DNA of 64,000 nt from Candidatus Thorarchaeota archaeon (lineage in GTDB: Archaea; Asgardarchaeota; Thorarchaeia; Thorarchaeales; Thorarchaeaceae). Made by a program: the position numbers and the translations under genes. Positions 16,581 through 24,944 of the stretch are shown in pieces. The DNA lies in NCBI GenBank assembly GCA_011364985.1, contig RDOC01000002.1, positions 1 to 64,000 on the forward strand. The letters run 5' to 3'. The notes below the pieces were generated by a model. The model was not told where the DNA came from and did no database searches. It was given only the letters and a program-made list of their open reading frames with translations. How positions within the stretch are numbered: the first letter of the stretch is position 1; the number at the start of each line of letters is the position of its first letter.

Positions 16581-16787
16581 TCTACGAGAAATCTATTTGG
16601 CCATTTGTTAAGTAGTGTGGTCTGTAAGTCAACCTTCTCTTTGCGTCGTTTTCCGGAGATAGATGTCTGAGTAATACAACCTCTCAAAAACCGCTTCTGA
16701 AATATTCTGCGTGGGCTCTGAGGCACGCGCATATGCGATGCTGCCTTATATGTATTTTTTGTGATTCATTAGTCAGAGAGGAACACA

Positions 16788-17210
16788 ATGCAGACAGGCA
16801 TTTCCACCCCATTGGAAGCGGTCACGGTTCCCGTGCTAATTAGAAGACCTTCGTTCCCGCGAAAATGGGACTCATTAGCAAGACCTCATGTTGCCATCGT
16901 CGTCAAGGACACTGACAGTGAGATTCGATATTACCTGTCACGAAGAGCAAAGGACGAATCCAGCAATCGTGATGTTCTTGAGGTTGCGGACATTGACGAT
17001 TTGCCTGAAGGTACCCTCCTTGAAGTCCGTTTCAATGCTACTAAGGCCAATCTCTATAAAATGGAAACAGTGGATAATGTGCCTTGCTGGAGATGGGTTG
17101 GTCGATGTCGAGAACTCGCTGATTTTGACTATCCTAGCGAAATTCGCTGGAACGGTTTGCTTGAGAACGAAGAATATCCCGAAAATTCATGGCATATGGT
17201 TGATTCCTAG
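16788..17210 (+). CDS. Hypothetical protein
   Basis: 140 residues, family not recognised. It looks like a compact beta-rich protein: HVAIVVKDTDSEIRYYLSRR, then LPEGTLLEVRF, a tryptophan-rich CWRWVGRCRELADFDYPSEIRW, and an acidic end. No signal peptide, membrane segment or metal motif. ATG 16788 has GAGAGGAA ten bases upstream as a ribosome site. A TATA-like TTATATGTATTTT at about 16745 sits in place for this gene. Confidence 0.65.
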   Translation: MQTGISTPLEAVTVPVLIRRPSFPRKWDSLARPHVAIVVKDTDSEIRYYLSRRAKDESSNRDVLEVADIDDLPEGTLLEVRFNATKANLYKMETVDNVPCWRWVGRCRELADFDYPSEIRWNGLLENEEYPENSWHMVDS

Positions 17211-17253
17211 CCACTGAATTTCCTTCCTTTATCACACACCTTAGGAGCAACAA

Positions 17254-18003
17254 CTAGAAAATTAGGGACAGACAGGTAAGTGCCCCTTCACACTTCTCAA
17301 ATTCGCTCATGTTGACGGGAATGACCTCAAACCCATGTTCTTTGACCATACTGATGGATCTCAAATGACCTGCGGGCATCAAGACTATATCATCAATTGT
17401 CAAGGTGTTTGTTGCATATTGCTCATCGAGAGGGACAACTACTTTTTCAGAATCGAGAAAGACAGGATGATTGGCAAAGATACTGCTCACAATGAAGAGA
17501 CCGTCAGCAATGTATGTCGCATGGCTCTTAAGATGCACAATGCTATAATCAGTAACAAGCTTTGAATCAACTTGAAGCCACTCGACCATCTGATCAACTC
17601 CGACCAGATTGGTTCGTTGAGTTATTCCAGTGACTAGTCTATCTGAAAGATGAATAACATCGCCCCCCTCAATCGTAGCCGGGAAAGTGGCTTCTCTTGT
17701 TCGCATATGCTCACTGAGAAGCCTTAATACTACTGCTTCTTCCCCTCGTCTACTCTCGCATGCCATTCTTGTAATGAACGCCCTGTTTCGATGAATCACG
17801 GCTGTATCCTCCACAAAGCAGGCGTCAGGATGAAGATGGTCGGCCTCAAGTTCTATCACATCGAGTCCCAATTCCGTGAGGATTCGACAGTACTCTGCAT
17901 GTTGTTGCCGGGCCAACTTAAGGTCAACTGAATAACAATCAGTATGGGAAGAGATACATTTAGGATAGCTGTCACCAGGCGGGCGAACAAGGGCACGTTT
18001 CAT
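17254..18003 (-). CDS. Dimethylarginine dimethylaminohydrolase-like amidinotransferase
   Basis: About 249 residues from ATG 18003. The fold is the guanidino-group-modifying superfamily: DACFVEDTAVIHRNRAFITR (substrate Asp/Glu), EGGDVIHL, a LKSHATYI segment with the catalytic His region, and CEGALTCLSLIF with the nucleophilic Cys near the C-terminus. DDAH converts methylarginines to citrulline; archaeal members may act on other guanidines. Monocistronic; the XRE regulator operon starts about 140 bases away in the opposite direction. Confidence 0.8.
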   Translation of the reverse strand: MKRALVRPPGDSYPKCISSHTDCYSVDLKLARQQHAEYCRILTELGLDVIELEADHLHPDACFVEDTAVIHRNRAFITRMACESRRGEEAVVLRLLSEHMRTREATFPATIEGGDVIHLSDRLVTGITQRTNLVGVDQMVEWLQVDSKLVTDYSIVHLKSHATYIADGLFIVSSIFANHPVFLDSEKVVVPLDEQYATNTLTIDDIVLMPAGHLRSISMVKEHGFEVIPVNMSEFEKCEGALTCLSLIF

Positions 18004-18089
18004 GACTTGTAGTTCCAAGGATTTGTCCTATATCAATTGTAAGTCTTCTTGGTCTTTCATTTCAGTAGAGAAGAACGATAGCCTTAAAT

Positions 18090-18121
18090 GTAAAGTCTAT
18101 TTTACGTAAAGTGTACTTTAC
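18090..18121. promoter_or_regulatory. Tandem 16-bp operators GTAAAGTSTAYTTTAC
   Basis: Two directly abutting 16-bp units, GTAAAGTCTATTTTAC at 18090-18105 and GTAAAGTGTACTTTAC at 18106-18121. The second has perfect seven-base arms around GT. They lie just upstream of the XRE gene start and probably mark autoregulation by that dimeric repressor. Confidence 0.7.
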
Positions 18122-18141
18122 ATCTCAATGGATGCGATGGC

Positions 18142-18375
18142 GTGATTGTGAACAGAATCAAAGAGATTCGGGAAGAACGAATGGCTGAAAGCTCCACTCC
18201 CGATATGTGGACGCAGGAAGGCCTGGCACGTCGCTTGGGAATTACACGTCAGACAGTCATCTCAATGGAGAAAGGCACCTATAACCCCTCCCTTCAACTT
18301 GCGTTCAAGTTAGCCCGTGTGTTTGAGATGAGAATCGAGGAGATCTTTAGTTATGGTGATGATGATGAAACGTAG
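18142..18375 (+). CDS. XRE-family HTH regulator (short)
   Basis: 77 residues from GTG 18142 (alternative GTG 18148). A single HTH_XRE domain fills it: NRIKEIREERM, WTQEGLARRLGITRQTVISMEKGTYNPSLQLAFKLARVF..IEEIF. Such short regulators (YozG-like) are usually coupled with small membrane proteins, as here. Its end overlaps the next small membrane gene (ATG within the last codons). Confidence 0.9.
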   Translation: MIVNRIKEIREERMAESSTPDMWTQEGLARRLGITRQTVISMEKGTYNPSLQLAFKLARVFEMRIEEIFSYGDDDET

Positions 18376-18487
18376 TATTGTAGCAATAGATTCTATCACA
18401 ATTATGGCCGCTGCTGGACTAGTATTCTCACTATGGTCTGTCTCGGTTGCAATCTACCTTCTGGGATTGCTCTACTACTATAGATAA
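18365..18487 (+). CDS. Small single-pass membrane protein
   Basis: 40 residues from ATG 18365, overlapping the XRE gene end by 11 bases. A hydrophobic run from about residue 11 to 38 (ITIMAAAGLVFSLWSVSVAI...YLLGLLYYYR) forms one or two membrane passes. It lies between the regulator and a DUF2178-like gene, so it is part of the same operon. Function is unknown. Confidence 0.6.
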   Translation: MKRSIVAIDSITIMAAAGLVFSLWSVSVAIYLLGLLYYYR

Positions 18488-18500
18488 TAAAGGTGATTTC

Positions 18501-18893
18501 TTGACGGAAGAGAAGCTATCAAACAAATCGTTTTTTGTGATGTTGATTTGCCTTGCTTTCGGATGGGGGGCTGGACAACTCGTTACGAGTCTTATCTTCC
18601 CGAATGCGGACTGGCCCACGTTGGTTTCGTCGGCGTTTGGAGGGATCGTCTTCATTGCGGTAATGATGGGCTTTATGATATACTCACAAAGGCTCCGTGA
18701 TGAGCGGACTATCTACATATCCGACAAGGCCGCACGCAATGGATTTGCCTTCGTATTGTTCTTGGTCCCGGCTGCAATTGTTGGCCTCTCGGCAACTGAT
18801 ATTTCGACTGATGTCTCTCTTGCACTTGTTCTGCTATGGTTCGGAGCTGTTGCAGTTGCATCCATCAGCGCGTTCTATTATTATCGAAAATAG
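18501..18893 (+). CDS. DUF2178-like membrane protein
   Basis: About 130 residues from TTG 18501, preceded by AGGTGA at 18491 with proper spacing; the frame opens further upstream, but no better start has a ribosome site. Four hydrophobic segments are seen, with the RLRDERTIYISDKAARNGFAFV loop typical of DUF2178 proteins paired with XRE regulators. Probably controlled by the tandem operators. Function of the family is unknown. Confidence 0.75.
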   Translation: MTEEKLSNKSFFVMLICLAFGWGAGQLVTSLIFPNADWPTLVSSAFGGIVFIAVMMGFMIYSQRLRDERTIYISDKAARNGFAFVLFLVPAAIVGLSATDISTDVSLALVLLWFGAVAVASISAFYYYRK

Positions 18894-19055
18894 GTGTAGA
18901 TGAAAACTGGGTGAGATAGAACACGGAAGATAGTATTGAGTTATTGGCAGACCTATGAAAACCCTTAAGAGCCTCACAGGGGCAATTTCCTGTAGCAATA
19001 GCGGATTGGGTATCGTACTCAAGCCTTGTCTTTGCTAAAACAGATGTTTAAGTAA

Positions 19056-19200
19056 AGCGGGTTGGGGAAGCCGCAGAATATCGGATTCGTTCCGGGCTGC
19101 TTCATAGGCCTATCCCGCAGGGCTCATAACCCTGAGATCGGATGTTCAAAATACTGCGCAGGGTCATCCTGCCCGTAGGAATCTCATCCACCCGCTACCA
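19056..19200 (+). tRNA. Initiator tRNA-Met(CAU) with inserts in D-loop and T-loop
   Basis: Acceptor 5' AGCGGGT (19056) pairs perfectly with ACCCGCT (19190-19196); A73 and CCA are encoded to 19200. The anticodon arm is CAGGG-CTCATAA-CCCTG with CAT at 19125-19127. The three G-C pairs and A1-U72 mark an initiator. About 33 extra bases sit in the D-loop (near 19073-19105, with GCAG/CTGC pairing). About 35-38 sit in the T-loop between T-stem arms GGATG (19140) and CATCC (19185), with GCAGG/CCTGC pairing. These look like two non-canonical introns; exact splice points are uncertain. Confidence 0.85.
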
Positions 19201-19252
19201 CTTAACCATGGTTAATTTTCTTGTTTCTTTCCTGAACCTATCATCACTTTTC

Positions 19253-20062
19253 TTAGAAATCTTCCTCATGGAAAGTGGGATTGAGTCTATACCCCTCCTC
19301 ACCGCCATCTAGGACGACCGGCAGAATCTCATTCTCTTCAGTGGCAATCCTGAAAGCATCCTTAAGATAGTCGGGTTCGTCCATAAAGAGCTGCTTGATG
19401 ATGTCTTTCTTTGAGATACCCTCAGGAGACGCTCGTACCGCCTCCAATATTCCGTGGGCGAGGTCATGAATATCGGCAATATACATACGGAAGTCTTCCT
19501 TCCTTGAAAACTCCTCATGCATCTCTTCCATGGTTCTCTTATATTCCTCAGTCTTCTCGTATTCTGGAATAAGCATGAAGCAATGAATTGACTTCCCGTC
19601 ACATGTCGCTTTTGTTCTCCTTATTCTATTTGGAATATCCATCCAGTCAAGGTCATCATTAGAAAAGCCTTTGGCAGCAAGTCTGTCTCTGACTTCTTTA
19701 ATAGGTGTCTCGCCAGGAAAAACACCATCTGCTTCTTGTACTATTCTAAGAAGACCTAATGCCATTGGAGATAAGTCGCGAATTTCTTGTTTTTCCTCTA
19801 TTGATAAAATTTTCAAATGCCAACATGGTCGCCCTGAATCAAGTTCAGAATCATCAGATGGGCAATCAACAACAAGATCGATTGCAAGTTTGTTGATAAG
19901 ATTCGTTATGGCACCATTCACATGTCCGATGCTATATTGGGATGAAAGATTATTCTCGACCAAACTTCTGGGGAGCTGACCGTTGCTCTCATTTTCTAGC
20001 ATTCGGAGAATGCTCTCCTCTACTTCCTCTATTGATGTACTCAAGTCAAGTATTCCTCCCAA
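19253..20062 (-). CDS. Hypothetical protein with winged-helix-like ends
   Basis: 269 residues, family not recognised. The N-terminal part (EEVEESILRMLENE..LPRSLVENNL..INKLAIDLVV) and the C-terminal part (ILEAVRASPEGISKKDIIKQLFMDEP...YRLNPTFHEEDF) both look like winged-helix domains. A helical charged linker lies between them (EYKRTMEEMHEEFSRKEDF). A DNA- or RNA-binding role is guessed only. It overlaps a possible 38-residue frame upstream by 22 bases. Confidence 0.6.
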   Translation of the reverse strand: MGGILDLSTSIEEVEESILRMLENESNGQLPRSLVENNLSSQYSIGHVNGAITNLINKLAIDLVVDCPSDDSELDSGRPCWHLKILSIEEKQEIRDLSPMALGLLRIVQEADGVFPGETPIKEVRDRLAAKGFSNDDLDWMDIPNRIRRTKATCDGKSIHCFMLIPEYEKTEEYKRTMEEMHEEFSRKEDFRMYIADIHDLAHGILEAVRASPEGISKKDIIKQLFMDEPDYLKDAFRIATEENEILPVVLDGGEEGYRLNPTFHEEDF

Positions 20063-20157
20063 ACAGGATTCACGGACTGCCCATCAGCCTCAATCTGCCT
20101 TGCGATTTCACGACTGTGATTTCTATCACTTGTAACTAAATCGATTGACACTTTCAT
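20041..20157 (-). CDS. Possible small protein upstream of hypothetical gene
   Basis: 38 residues from ATG 20157: MKVSIDLVTSDRNHS then REIARQIEADGQSVN and PVWEEYLT. The start and composition look protein-like (beta strand, then amphipathic helix). It overlaps the following gene's start by 22 bases, suggesting coupling. The family is not known, and a chance frame cannot be excluded. Confidence 0.35.
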   Translation of the reverse strand: MKVSIDLVTSDRNHSREIARQIEADGQSVNPVWEEYLT

Positions 20158-20613
20158 CTTAATAGAGTAGTTTGGCGGGGCTATAAGTACACAACAAATT
20201 GCGTCATTCTTTGTTCTTGTTTCTGCAGAAGATGACAAAGAGAGCCTTTGACTTTGTATAGTATTGCAGAGTTCTCATCGGGGTATATTCGTGCTGGTTA
20301 TACTATTTGTATTCGTACTGTATTCTCACGAAGCAATTGAATTACTTCGATTGTGTTCATTTGCTTTCGTTCTACTCATTTTATGACTAAGCAACATGGA
20401 TTCAGAGATTTTCACCATACTTCCGTTTTCATTGCAGACAATTTAAACCCCCTCGATTTGCAGTCAAGGGTTTTTCCACCATGATATATGGCCATCGCTT
20501 TGGGGCTGATAGTCGGACATAAACATGCCCTTAAGGCCTGCCGGTTGAGACTCTCCTATGACATACCAACCGCCCTTGCATCTTAGATTCATCTCTTTCT
20601 AATTCGCGATAAC
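20158..20613. other. Long intergenic region with a possible structured RNA
   Basis: 456 bases without a clear gene. Within it, CAAGGG (20464-20469) can pair with CCCTTG (20573-20578), enclosing hairpins CCAT/ATGG and GGTTG/CAACC. This could be an RNA gene or leader, weakly supported. Nothing else is seen. Confidence 0.3.
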
Positions 20614-21378
20614 ATGACCATAAAGTTCTATAAATCAAGAAAACAGCACGGTACTTGGTGGTGTGTGGTGAATACAAAAGAGAGCCTTCATCAGAGGTCC
20701 GAGAGAAAGGCGATTCAAATCATCACGGACACTGTGTTTGGCTTGGCTCTCGGCCTTGGAGCTTTTAGCCTTACTGAATATGAAATATCTACCATTGAAG
20801 ATGTCTATTTCGCAATAGGTTTCTTTTTCTTGACCTTCTTCCTTGTCAGTCTGTTTTGGGTTTGGGTTCGTCGCTTCTTTGAGGATTATGTGGTGTATGG
20901 AGAGACTATCTCGGGGATTCTTTATATTCTGTGTTTGTTAGTAGCTATTCTACCATTCATTATGCGACTCTTCTTTTCCGGATTCATTGGAGAATCAGGA
21001 GAGGTATCATTCTTGGCTCAGACATGGTTGTATCCATTAGATATGGGCAGTATTGGTATGCTGGTTGGATCGTTGCATGTGCTCTTCCTGAATCAAGGCC
21101 GAGGTAGGGTTCCGTGGGAGGAATACAAGCACGTTGTGACCGACGGATATACCGCTTTTGTCCTTGGAGGGGGGTTTTTGCTCTCTGCAGCAATACCGAA
21201 CAACCTGACTCTGGCAGATATTCTGTTCTTTTCGATTCCAAGCCCCTTTGCAGACATAACAGCGAAAATTGGAGTCTGGTTCATCGTAGTCCTCCTTGCA
21301 GTGATTGTCTATATACCAATAGAGCTTGGCCTGAGAGGGATAGAGAAATCATATACCTATACAGGACAGGCATTATGA
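20614..21378 (+). CDS. Multi-pass membrane protein, TMEM175-like
   Basis: 254 residues. At least six hydrophobic segments are visible. The first (RKAIQIITDTVFGLALGLGAFSL) resembles the start of TMEM175/DUF1211 potassium channels, where R-x..-D-x-VF precedes the pore helix, but the FSDG signature is altered to ITDT. It might therefore be a divergent cation channel. There is no operon partner. The N-terminal 30 residues are basic and may be cytoplasmic or mis-started. Confidence 0.5.
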   Translation: MTIKFYKSRKQHGTWWCVVNTKESLHQRSERKAIQIITDTVFGLALGLGAFSLTEYEISTIEDVYFAIGFFFLTFFLVSLFWVWVRRFFEDYVVYGETISGILYILCLLVAILPFIMRLFFSGFIGESGEVSFLAQTWLYPLDMGSIGMLVGSLHVLFLNQGRGRVPWEEYKHVVTDGYTAFVLGGGFLLSAAIPNNLTLADILFFSIPSPFADITAKIGVWFIVVLLAVIVYIPIELGLRGIEKSYTYTGQAL

Positions 21379-21426
21379 ATCAGGCAGACCTCAAGCATGT
21401 ATATGGAGATTGATTATTGATAACAG

Positions 21427-21946
21427 ATGGAACTCTGTCAGTTGTATACCTCCGATATTCAAGGGGCATATGCGACTCCATATTATGGATTTCAGAGTCT
21501 GGAGAAAAGAGAAATGGATTTTGATGAAATTCTCGACTCGGCCCCTTCCTATAAGGAGTTCATGACTGTCAGCGAGCTTGATAGATCGAGCAAGATGCTC
21601 TCAGAGGAGTTCGCCGAGGTTTCCTTATAGATGATTGGAGAATTTGAAGAAGAAAGACCTATTTCATGCTTGAAGATTGGCAGAGATGAGAAGAATGCAC
21701 TTCTATTTGCGTTTCCTCATCCCAATGAGCCCATCGGGAGTATGACGGTCGAGTTCCTCTCAAGATACCTAGCGGAGAATACTGAGTTCATTGAGAAGAC
21801 GGGATTCACGTGGCATCTCATTAAAGTCATAGATCCTTGATGGTACAGCGCTAAACGAGGGGTGGTTTAAGAGCGGCTTCGATCCGGTGAAATATGCCAA
21901 ACACTACTATAGGCCGACACCACACGAACAGATGAATCTAGGATGA
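21427..21946 (+). pseudogene. Broken M14 zinc carboxypeptidase fragment
   Basis: PSYKEFMTVSELDRSSKMLSEEFAEVSL ends at a TAG (21628-21630). The same frame then reads MIGEFEEERPISCLKIG, FAFPHPNEPIGSMTVEFLSRYLAE (zinc-binding HxxE of M14 peptidases) and WHLIKVIDP, then stops. A +1 shift restores DGTALNEGWFKSGFDPV..HYYRPTPHEQ. So the N-terminal third of an M14 peptidase is present, but with a nonsense codon and a frameshift; the rest is gone. It converges with another broken gene. Confidence 0.75.
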
Positions 21947-21971
21947 GAGCTACAACCGATTTCATTTCATA

Positions 21972-22639
21972 TTATGCCTTTGAGTTCTTACGATGTGCAG
22001 ATAGCAGGTTTACAACCTTATCATCAGAAACATCATACCAATTCGCGTATGCATTGGCAACAGCAAAGGCAAAGCCGGTTTCGATTCTTGGGCCAGACCA
22101 GATGATCCACGAGAGGCCTTACTCTTTGGGCTGCACTTCCTGAAGAAGTCGGGATTGCAACAGTGACCGACTTGGTAAAAACTCCTTTACCGACTGAATT
22201 GCAGCCATCATTGTGAATCCGGATGCCAATCCATCATCAACTAGAATCACATCTCGATTCTCAGGGTTCTCAATGCCGACAAGCCGGTGATATGCCGCCC
22301 TTCTGTTTTCGATTTGTGCTAGAGTCTGCTCGCGAATCGACATGATTTCATTCTCGGTCAATCCAATTCTGGCAACCAAATCCTCGTTCAGAATCATTGT
22401 CCCAAGTGATGTCAGAACACCAAAGCCAGCCTCAGTATTGTACGGAATTGCATCTTCCATACAATAATAAGATCAAGACTAGCATTGAGTGCTTTCGCAA
22501 TCTGAACAGCAATAGTGACTCCACCATTAGGAATTGCTAGAACCATCGGCCTAGACCACAATTTGATATGGCGCAGCTCGTTCGCAAGAATCATACCTGC
22601 ATGGCCACGATCTTGATAGGACCATCTCAGAGAAATCAC
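21972..22639 (-). pseudogene. Broken phosphoribosyltransferase
   Basis: Three frames each hold one part of a PRTase: LRHIKLWSRPMVLAIPNGGVTIAVQIAKAL (22639 downward), then YNTEAGFGVLTSLGT...NRDVILVDDGLASGFTMMAAIQSVKEFLP (the PRPP-binding DDGLASGFT motif), then FAFAVANAYANWYDVSDDKVVNLL. The last is the usual PRTase end, reading to a stop at 21972. At least two frameshifts separate them. It would once have made a PRPP-dependent transferase. It lies tail to tail with the broken M14 gene. Confidence 0.75.
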
Positions 22640-22693
22640 CTAAGGACTCTATATAGCCGCTGCAATTCATATATGTTGTAGCATAAGGCAGGA

Positions 22694-22963
22694 ATGACAC
22701 TAGACATGATACCAGAGATTGCTCTCCTCATTGGCATTTACTCCATCTGGATACTGATTCTTGTTGCATCGATGGTTTCCACCGAGGAGGTGTCTCTTAC
22801 TATGACCACCCTTCCGTTCATAGTCACCTTTCCTATTGCGATGATTCTGGCGGCGCTAATAGAGACATTCATTCCTGGCACCTTCGCGGTGAATCTTCTG
22901 CTGACAATAGTAGTTGGAGTGTTACTCTTCATTCGATGGGTAATGGCCATAGTAGATGAATAG
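22694..22963 (+). CDS. Small membrane protein
   Basis: 89 residues with three hydrophobic segments (EIALLIGIYSIWILILVASMV, LPFIVTFPIAMILAALI, FAVNLLLTIVVGVLLFIRWV). No family is recognised and no charged functional motif is seen. It converges with the eS27 gene, 32 bases away. Confidence 0.55.
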   Translation: MTLDMIPEIALLIGIYSIWILILVASMVSTEEVSLTMTTLPFIVTFPIAMILAALIETFIPGTFAVNLLLTIVVGVLLFIRWVMAIVDE

Positions 22964-22995
22964 CCATAGGTCTCTTAGAAGCCTCTTGAGGTCAG

Positions 22996-23163
22996 CTAGC
23001 CTTCCTGCTTGTCCTTTCGCTTGAATTCCGTATAGCCGCATCGACCACAAGCAAAACGGTCAAAATGCTCGGCCATAAAGGTGCCCTTCTCGCACCGGGG
23101 GCATTCTCGACGGGTACGGGAGATTATGCCTTTCTTATCAACTTTATACAGCTTATGTGACAC
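22996..23163 (-). CDS. rps27ae: 30S ribosomal protein eS27 (S27ae type)
   Basis: 55 residues from GTG 23163: [18 protein letters not shown], then zinc-ribbon cysteines CPRC and CGRCGYTEF. This is the ubiquitin-fold-free archaeal S27ae. Its GTG begins directly after the TAA of eS24, so translation is coupled. Last gene of the Rpo7-Spt4-eS24-eS27 block. Short but certain. Confidence 0.93.
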   Translation of the reverse strand: MSHKLYKVDKKGIISRTRRECPRCEKGTFMAEHFDRFACGRCGYTEFKRKDKQEG

Positions 23164-23457
23164 TTATGTGCCCTCCTTCTTTGTCTCATGCCTGACAAGG
23201 ATATGTTTGCGCTCTACTTTTTTCATCTGTTCTGAGGAATCATATATTCTGGCGATGCCCTCGGAGTGATCACTCCCAAATCTCGTCTTGAGGCTTCTGA
23301 CAACAACCCTTGCCTCATCTGCATCGAATTGCGCGATAATTTTGGCACGCACATCGGCCCTGCTTGGAGTCGTACCGCCTGTATGTAGTACCTTGAACTT
23401 TATCTCCTTTCTAGCAAGAGGCGCATTCTCGATTTCTTTGAGGATTTCGATTTTCAT
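23164..23457 (-). CDS. rps24e: 30S ribosomal protein eS24
   Basis: About 97 residues from ATG 23457 (MKIEILKEIENAPLARKEI). Typical eS24: FKVLHTGGTTPSRADVRAKI, VVVRSLKTRFGSDHSEGIARIYDS. It binds rRNA in the small subunit. The stop abuts the eS27 start. An in-frame ATG nine bases upstream (23466) is possible. Confidence 0.95.
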   Translation of the reverse strand: MKIEILKEIENAPLARKEIKFKVLHTGGTTPSRADVRAKIIAQFDADEARVVVRSLKTRFGSDHSEGIARIYDSSEQMKKVERKHILVRHETKKEGT

Positions 23458-23561
23458 GTACATCACTTACTACAAATGGGCATTTCCGGAGTGGAGTCAG
23501 CCATTCGACTCTGGGTTGTCTAATAAAGTTTTCACCACAGCAGCGGCAATTGTATAGAATC

Positions 23562-23774
23562 CTAACGGACCTTGAGGGCATACTTGCCTGGTTTATCGAT
23601 GTTCAGTCGTGAAGCTATGTATGAATGCTTTCGTGGGTCATCGTGAGGTTTGCTTCCGGGAAGGATAACAACTATTCCAGTGTACGAACTTGAAAGGTTG
23701 GTACTTCTACAATTTGGACACTGATCCTCTATGGTGAGAAAATGGCATTCTCTACAGGCTCTTGGTTTGGCCAT
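23562..23774 (-). CDS. spt4: Transcription elongation factor Spt4 (RpoE'')
   Basis: 70 residues. The zinc finger CRECHFLTIEDQCPNCRS at the N-terminus and YTGIVVILPGSKP..SYIASRLNI are diagnostic. Spt4 pairs with Spt5 and clamps RNA polymerase to raise processivity. It follows rpo7 by 16 bases; eS24 and eS27 come next, the standard archaeal order. Confidence 0.93.
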   Translation of the reverse strand: MAKPRACRECHFLTIEDQCPNCRSTNLSSSYTGIVVILPGSKPHDDPRKHSYIASRLNIDKPGKYALKVR

Positions 23775-23790
23775 TCTTCTTCAATCCTCG

Positions 23791-24393
23791 CTATTTCTTC
23801 TTTACGTCTTTGTCTTTCTTTGACTTCTCCCCACGGGCCATTTTCACATCATCCTCGACCCAAGAGTGATCTGGGCCGATTTTGCCAAGAAAGGGTTGAC
23901 GCATTGTGAGGCCGAGTTTTCCGGACCTGCTCCCTGATTCAAAGCTTATTGATGTGATTCGTGCGCGTACCATGTCACCTTCTGAAAGAGTACGTCCAGT
24001 TTCCTTTCCCAACAGAGCACTTCCCTTTGAGTCTTGTGTGATAAAGTCATCACAGATTTGACTAACATGACAGAGACCGTCTAGTGGACCCATTCGAATG
24101 AATGCACCGAAGTCCATCAGCTCCACAACGTTGCCTTCAACAATTTCTCCCCGGATAGGTTTGAAGACAAGAACCTGATATGTGACCGAGTGGTAAGTAG
24201 CGCCGTCGCCGGGCATAAGGCGACCTTGGCCTATTTCTTCAATTCCAATTACCGCAATCATCAGCCCAATGTCCCTATCAAGGACATTTTCATGTTGTTT
24301 GCGCAGATGTACCATTGCTGCCTCTTCGATTGGTGCACCAAATTCCTTAGGAGGAATACGTACAACATCTCTCACTGTTACTATTGAGTACAT
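23791..24393 (-). CDS. rpo7: DNA-directed RNA polymerase subunit Rpo7 (RpoE')
   Basis: 200 residues. The N-terminal tip domain starts MYSIVTVRDVVRIPPKEFG, and the S1 domain FKPIRGEIVEGNVVELMDFGAFIRMGPLDGLCHVS follows. A basic lysine tail (SKKDKDVKKK) ends it. With Rpo4 it forms the RNA polymerase stalk that helps open the promoter and holds nascent RNA. The operon leads on to spt4, eS24 and eS27. Confidence 0.95.
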   Translation of the reverse strand: MYSIVTVRDVVRIPPKEFGAPIEEAAMVHLRKQHENVLDRDIGLMIAVIGIEEIGQGRLMPGDGATYHSVTYQVLVFKPIRGEIVEGNVVELMDFGAFIRMGPLDGLCHVSQICDDFITQDSKGSALLGKETGRTLSEGDMVRARITSISFESGSRSGKLGLTMRQPFLGKIGPDHSWVEDDVKMARGEKSKKDKDVKKK

Positions 24394-24524
24394 TTCAGAC
24401 GCTCCTTGACTGACAGGACAATTCCGAATAGAATGACCAGACTGATGAGTGAATCATATAAATCTGAACCCGCCGGTTCAGCGGTGCAACACTTTGAAAA
24501 ACATAAAAACATTGTGAATCGGCC

Positions 24525-24932
24525 TTATTCTATAAGACCTTCAAGAGAGAGATGTTTCTTGGCCCTCAAATAGAGGACAGGTATTCCTTGTTTCCTGGCT
24601 GAAGCCCTGAGTTCGCGATCATTCGTTGCAAGAATGCCCTTGATAGAAGTGGCATACATTAACAGTTGAAGGTCAACTGGCAATTCGGGAAAAGGGCTCT
24701 CAATGACTGTACATCTCTCCGCTAATCTGCGTGCGATCCCAAAAATCCGGCGATTTGTTAGGCCTTTTCCTTCACCGAGAGCCTCGATTTCATCAAGGAC
24801 AGAGGAGAGTAGAATGAACTCGGGTTGACGTTCCAGTATTCTTTCGGCTTCTAGAAACATATCAATATTGAACTGAGCAGGGATAGTCATGAAGTTTGCA
24901 TCGACCACTACGAGAACTGCCAAATCGTTCAC
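24525..24932 (-). CDS. PIN-domain protein, Fcf1/COG1412-like
   Basis: 135 residues: VVVDANFMTIPAQFNIDMFLEAERIL, LSSVLDEIEAL, then GILATNDRELRASARKQGIPVLYLR. This is the archaeal Fcf1-like PIN family, inferred to be an endonuclease in rRNA processing because it always sits between aIF2-gamma and rpo7. Starts at 24932, 12 bases from the aIF2-gamma stop. No antitoxin partner, so not a toxin. Confidence 0.88.
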   Translation of the reverse strand: MNDLAVLVVVDANFMTIPAQFNIDMFLEAERILERQPEFILLSSVLDEIEALGEGKGLTNRRIFGIARRLAERCTVIESPFPELPVDLQLLMYATSIKGILATNDRELRASARKQGIPVLYLRAKKHLSLEGLIE

Positions 24933-24944
24933 ATGCCATGCATC

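Noticed and set aside
21628-21630. In-frame TAG in the M14 peptidase frame as a possible pyrrolysine codon
   Set aside because: The same gene also has a later frameshift and lacks its C-terminal part, so decay explains the TAG better. No pyrrolysine genes are visible.
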